Shown in pieces: positions 5,665 to 7,137 of a DNA stretch of 7,137 nucleotides. A program made the position numbers and the translations under genes. The DNA comes from Actinomycetes bacterium. Its GTDB lineage: Bacteria; Actinomycetota; Actinomycetes; Actinomycetales; Demequinaceae. Location: NCBI GenBank assembly GCA_023442845.1, contig JAEZXC010000029.1, positions 1 through 7,137 of the forward strand. The letters are read 5' to 3'. The notes under the pieces were generated by a model, which was not told the origin of the DNA, did not search any database, and saw only the letters and a list, made by a program, of their open reading frames with translations. Positions within the stretch are counted from its first letter, which is position 1. Each line of letters begins with the position of its first letter.

Positions 5665-6417
5665 GTGACCTCAGGCCGCACAGCGTGGACCATTCCCCAA
5701 CTGCCTCAGCGCAGCTTTGGTGCCGTGCTCTTTGACCTCGATGGCGTTCTCACCCCCACGGCCGATGTCCACATGGCGGCATGGCGACGCATGTTCAGCG
5801 AGTATTTCCGCGCGCACGGGGTGGTTCCCGTCTACACCGACGACGACTATTTCGCATACATCGATGGCAAGCCCCGTTACGACGGCGTGCGCGCTTGCCT
5901 CGAGTCGCGCGGCATCGTTCTGCCGTTTGGTGACCCAAGCGACGCGCCGGGCGACGCGACGGTGTGCGCGCTGGGGAATCGCAAGAATGATGTCTTTAAC
6001 GCGGTGCTCCGAGACGAGGGCGTTGTTGCCTACGCTGGCTCGATCGCTCTCATGAACCGCTTGGAAGCGATCGGTGTGCCGATGGCTGTTGTCTCGAGTT
6101 CGCGCAACGCGGCCGACGTTCTTGCGGCTGCGGGCATTGCGCAACGTTTCGAGGTGGTCGTCTCGGGCCTTGTGGCAGCAGAGAAGGGCCTTCCCGGTAA
6201 GCCCGCCCCCGACACGTATCAGTACGCGGCGAGCCTGCTTGGGGTCCCGGAGCACGAGGCCGTTGTGGTCGAAGACGCAATCTCGGGCGTGCAGGCAGGG
6301 GCCGCCGGAGACTTCGCGCTCGTGATCGGTGTTGATCGTGGCGCGGGCGCGGAGGATCTGTTGGCACATGGGGCCGACGTTGTGGTGTCAGATCTTGGAG
6401 AGTTGGTGGAGCGATGA
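5665..6417 (+). CDS. pgmB: Beta-phosphoglucomutase (HAD superfamily)
   Basis: This HAD enzyme is predicted to interconvert beta-glucose-1-phosphate and glucose-6-phosphate through a phospho-aspartate. The 250-residue product keeps the residues expected from Lactococcus beta-phosphoglucomutase: FDLDGVLT with nucleophile D24 and acid/base D26, TADVHMAAW with H36, the cap motif DGKPR with R71, NRKND at 105-109, the motif II serines S144-S146 with R147, GKPAPD with K169, and VVEDAISGVQAG with E193 and D194. The GTG at 5665 is chosen for the strong AAGGAGG (5651-5657) at 7-nt spacing; the longer in-frame start at 5557 adds 36 low-complexity residues and lacks such a site. The stop overlaps the GH65 ATG by 4 nt. 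Same-strand pairing with GH65 matches M. tuberculosis Rv3400/Rv3401 and strengthens the mutase call over a generic phosphatase. Confidence 0.88.
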   Translation: MTSGRTAWTIPQLPQRSFGAVLFDLDGVLTPTADVHMAAWRRMFSEYFRAHGVVPVYTDDDYFAYIDGKPRYDGVRACLESRGIVLPFGDPSDAPGDATVCALGNRKNDVFNAVLRDEGVVAYAGSIALMNRLEAIGVPMAVVSSSRNAADVLAAAGIAQRFEVVVSGLVAAEKGLPGKPAPDTYQYAASLLGVPEHEAVVVEDAISGVQAGAAGDFALVIGVDRGAGAEDLLAHGADVVVSDLGELVER

Positions 6418-7137
6418 AGGCGGCGCAAAAGGCGTGGGGCGATACGACCATCACCGACTACGTGGACCGTTTGCGTTACCCGGTTGACCCGTGGCGCCTC
6501 ATCGAGACGTCGTTCGACCACTCCGACATCGGCACGTCCGAGACGCTCTTTGCCGTGGGCAACGGCTACCTCGGCCTGCGTGGGAATGTCGAGGAGGGCC
6601 ACGACTTCAGCAGTCATGGCACCTACATCAACGGCTTCCACGAGACATGGCCGATCCGCCACGCGGAGGAGGCCTACGGCTTTGCCCGCACGGGTCAGAC
6701 CATCGTCAACGTGCCCGATCCAAAGGTGATCCGCCTTTACGTCGACGATGAGCCGCTCATGCTGTCCGTTGCCGATCTCGTCGAATACAACCGCACGCTC
6801 GACCTGCGTGACGGTGTGCTGTCGCGGGACCTCCTGTGGCGTACGCCCGCCGGCAACCGGGTACGCGTGCGCTCGCGGCGGATGGTGTCCTTTACCCATC
6901 GCCACCTCGCGGTCATGACCTTTGAGGTGACACTCCTCGACAAAGAGGCGCCGTTCGCGATTTCGTCGCAGCTGCTCAATCGCCAGGCGGGGCTCGACGA
7001 GTACCGGTCGACTCCCGACCCGGGTGGCGCCTTTGACCCCCGCAAGGCGGAACGCCTTCACGACCGCGTGCTCGTGCCGCGTGTCCACCGTGAGGACGAG
7101 GGTCGCGTGGTGCTTGGATACCAGACCACAAACTCCG
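6414..7137 (+). CDS. GH65 glycoside phosphorylase/hydrolase, N-terminal part
   Basis: The frame is open from the ATG at 6414 to the window edge (241 codons), so this is a 5' fragment of a gene expected to encode roughly 750-800 residues. It shows the GH65 N-terminal super-beta-sandwich signature: ETLFAVGNGYLGLRGN (43-58), GTYINGFHETWPI (69-81), AYGFA (87-91), PDPKVIRLYVDDEPL (101-115) and RSRRMVSF (153-160). Family members are inverting phosphorylases of maltose, trehalose, kojibiose, nigerose and similar sugars, or hydrolases. Phosphorylases release beta-glucose-1-phosphate, which the overlapping upstream mutase can use; this favours a phosphorylase. The (alpha/alpha)6 catalytic domain with the catalytic Glu lies beyond the window, so substrate and even activity type cannot be read here. 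The ATGA overlap with pgmB suggests translational coupling; the weak AG-rich sequence TTGGAGAG (6395-6402) is the only ribosome-site candidate. Confidence 0.9.
   Translation, partial: MKAAQKAWGDTTITDYVDRLRYPVDPWRLIETSFDHSDIGTSETLFAVGNGYLGLRGNVEEGHDFSSHGTYINGFHETWPIRHAEEAYGFARTGQTIVNVPDPKVIRLYVDDEPLMLSVADLVEYNRTLDLRDGVLSRDLLWRTPAGNRVRVRSRRMVSFTHRHLAVMTFEVTLLDKEAPFAISSQLLNRQAGLDEYRSTPDPGGAFDPRKAERLHDRVLVPRVHREDEGRVVLGYQTTNS

Noticed and set aside
6219..7088. A 289-codon minus-strand open frame opposite the mutase end and GH65 start.
   Set aside because: The plus strand carries clear HAD and GH65 motifs throughout; the antisense product has shadow-like composition.

Overview
This window is high-GC DNA with GTG starts, strong AGGAGG-type ribosome binding sites and ATGA gene overlaps. 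It most resembles an actinobacterial chromosome, possibly of Micrococcales type; that lineage guess is inference. Most of it is a conserved housekeeping neighbourhood: tRNA-Gln(UUG), glmU, prs, rplY (bL25/Ctc) and pth. A family-unknown lipoprotein gene on the opposite strand interrupts it, and a two-gene carbohydrate unit follows it.

Layout: 89-160 holds a tRNA-Gln without encoded CCA. A bifunctional GlmU (227-1786) overlaps ribose-phosphate pyrophosphokinase (1783-2763) by 4 nt, so the two are probably co-transcribed and translationally coupled. A predicted lipoprotein (2776-4056, minus) converges on prs with a 12-nt gap and diverges from rplY; its start looks leaderless. The 200-nt gap between the lipoprotein and rplY contains a TAGACT -10 box and a strongly structured 5' leader that ends just before the rplY Shine-Dalgarno sequence. 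rplY (4257-4859) and pth (4934-5515) follow each other with a 74-nt, hairpin-bearing gap. After 149 nt comes a HAD-family beta-phosphoglucomutase (5665-6417), which overlaps by 4 nt a GH65 glycoside phosphorylase/hydrolase (6414 onward). The GH65 gene runs off the right edge, so its catalytic domain is not visible.

How the genes work together: GlmU makes UDP-GlcNAc for peptidoglycan, Prs makes PRPP for nucleotides, histidine and tryptophan, bL25 binds 5S rRNA, and Pth recycles peptidyl-tRNA. This is a growth-linked set. The last pair suggests phosphorolysis of an alpha-glucosyl disaccharide to beta-glucose-1-phosphate, followed by conversion to glucose-6-phosphate. The arrangement matches the Rv3400/Rv3401 pair of Mycobacterium tuberculosis.

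No IS element, CRISPR array, phage gene or clearly transferred segment is visible, and no gene-free stretch exceeds 300 nt. I see no convincing new multi-gene system. The signals most worth a second look are in non-coding DNA: the rplY leader, a promoter/early-transcript sequence shared by glmU and rplY, and the leaderless start of the unknown lipoprotein.
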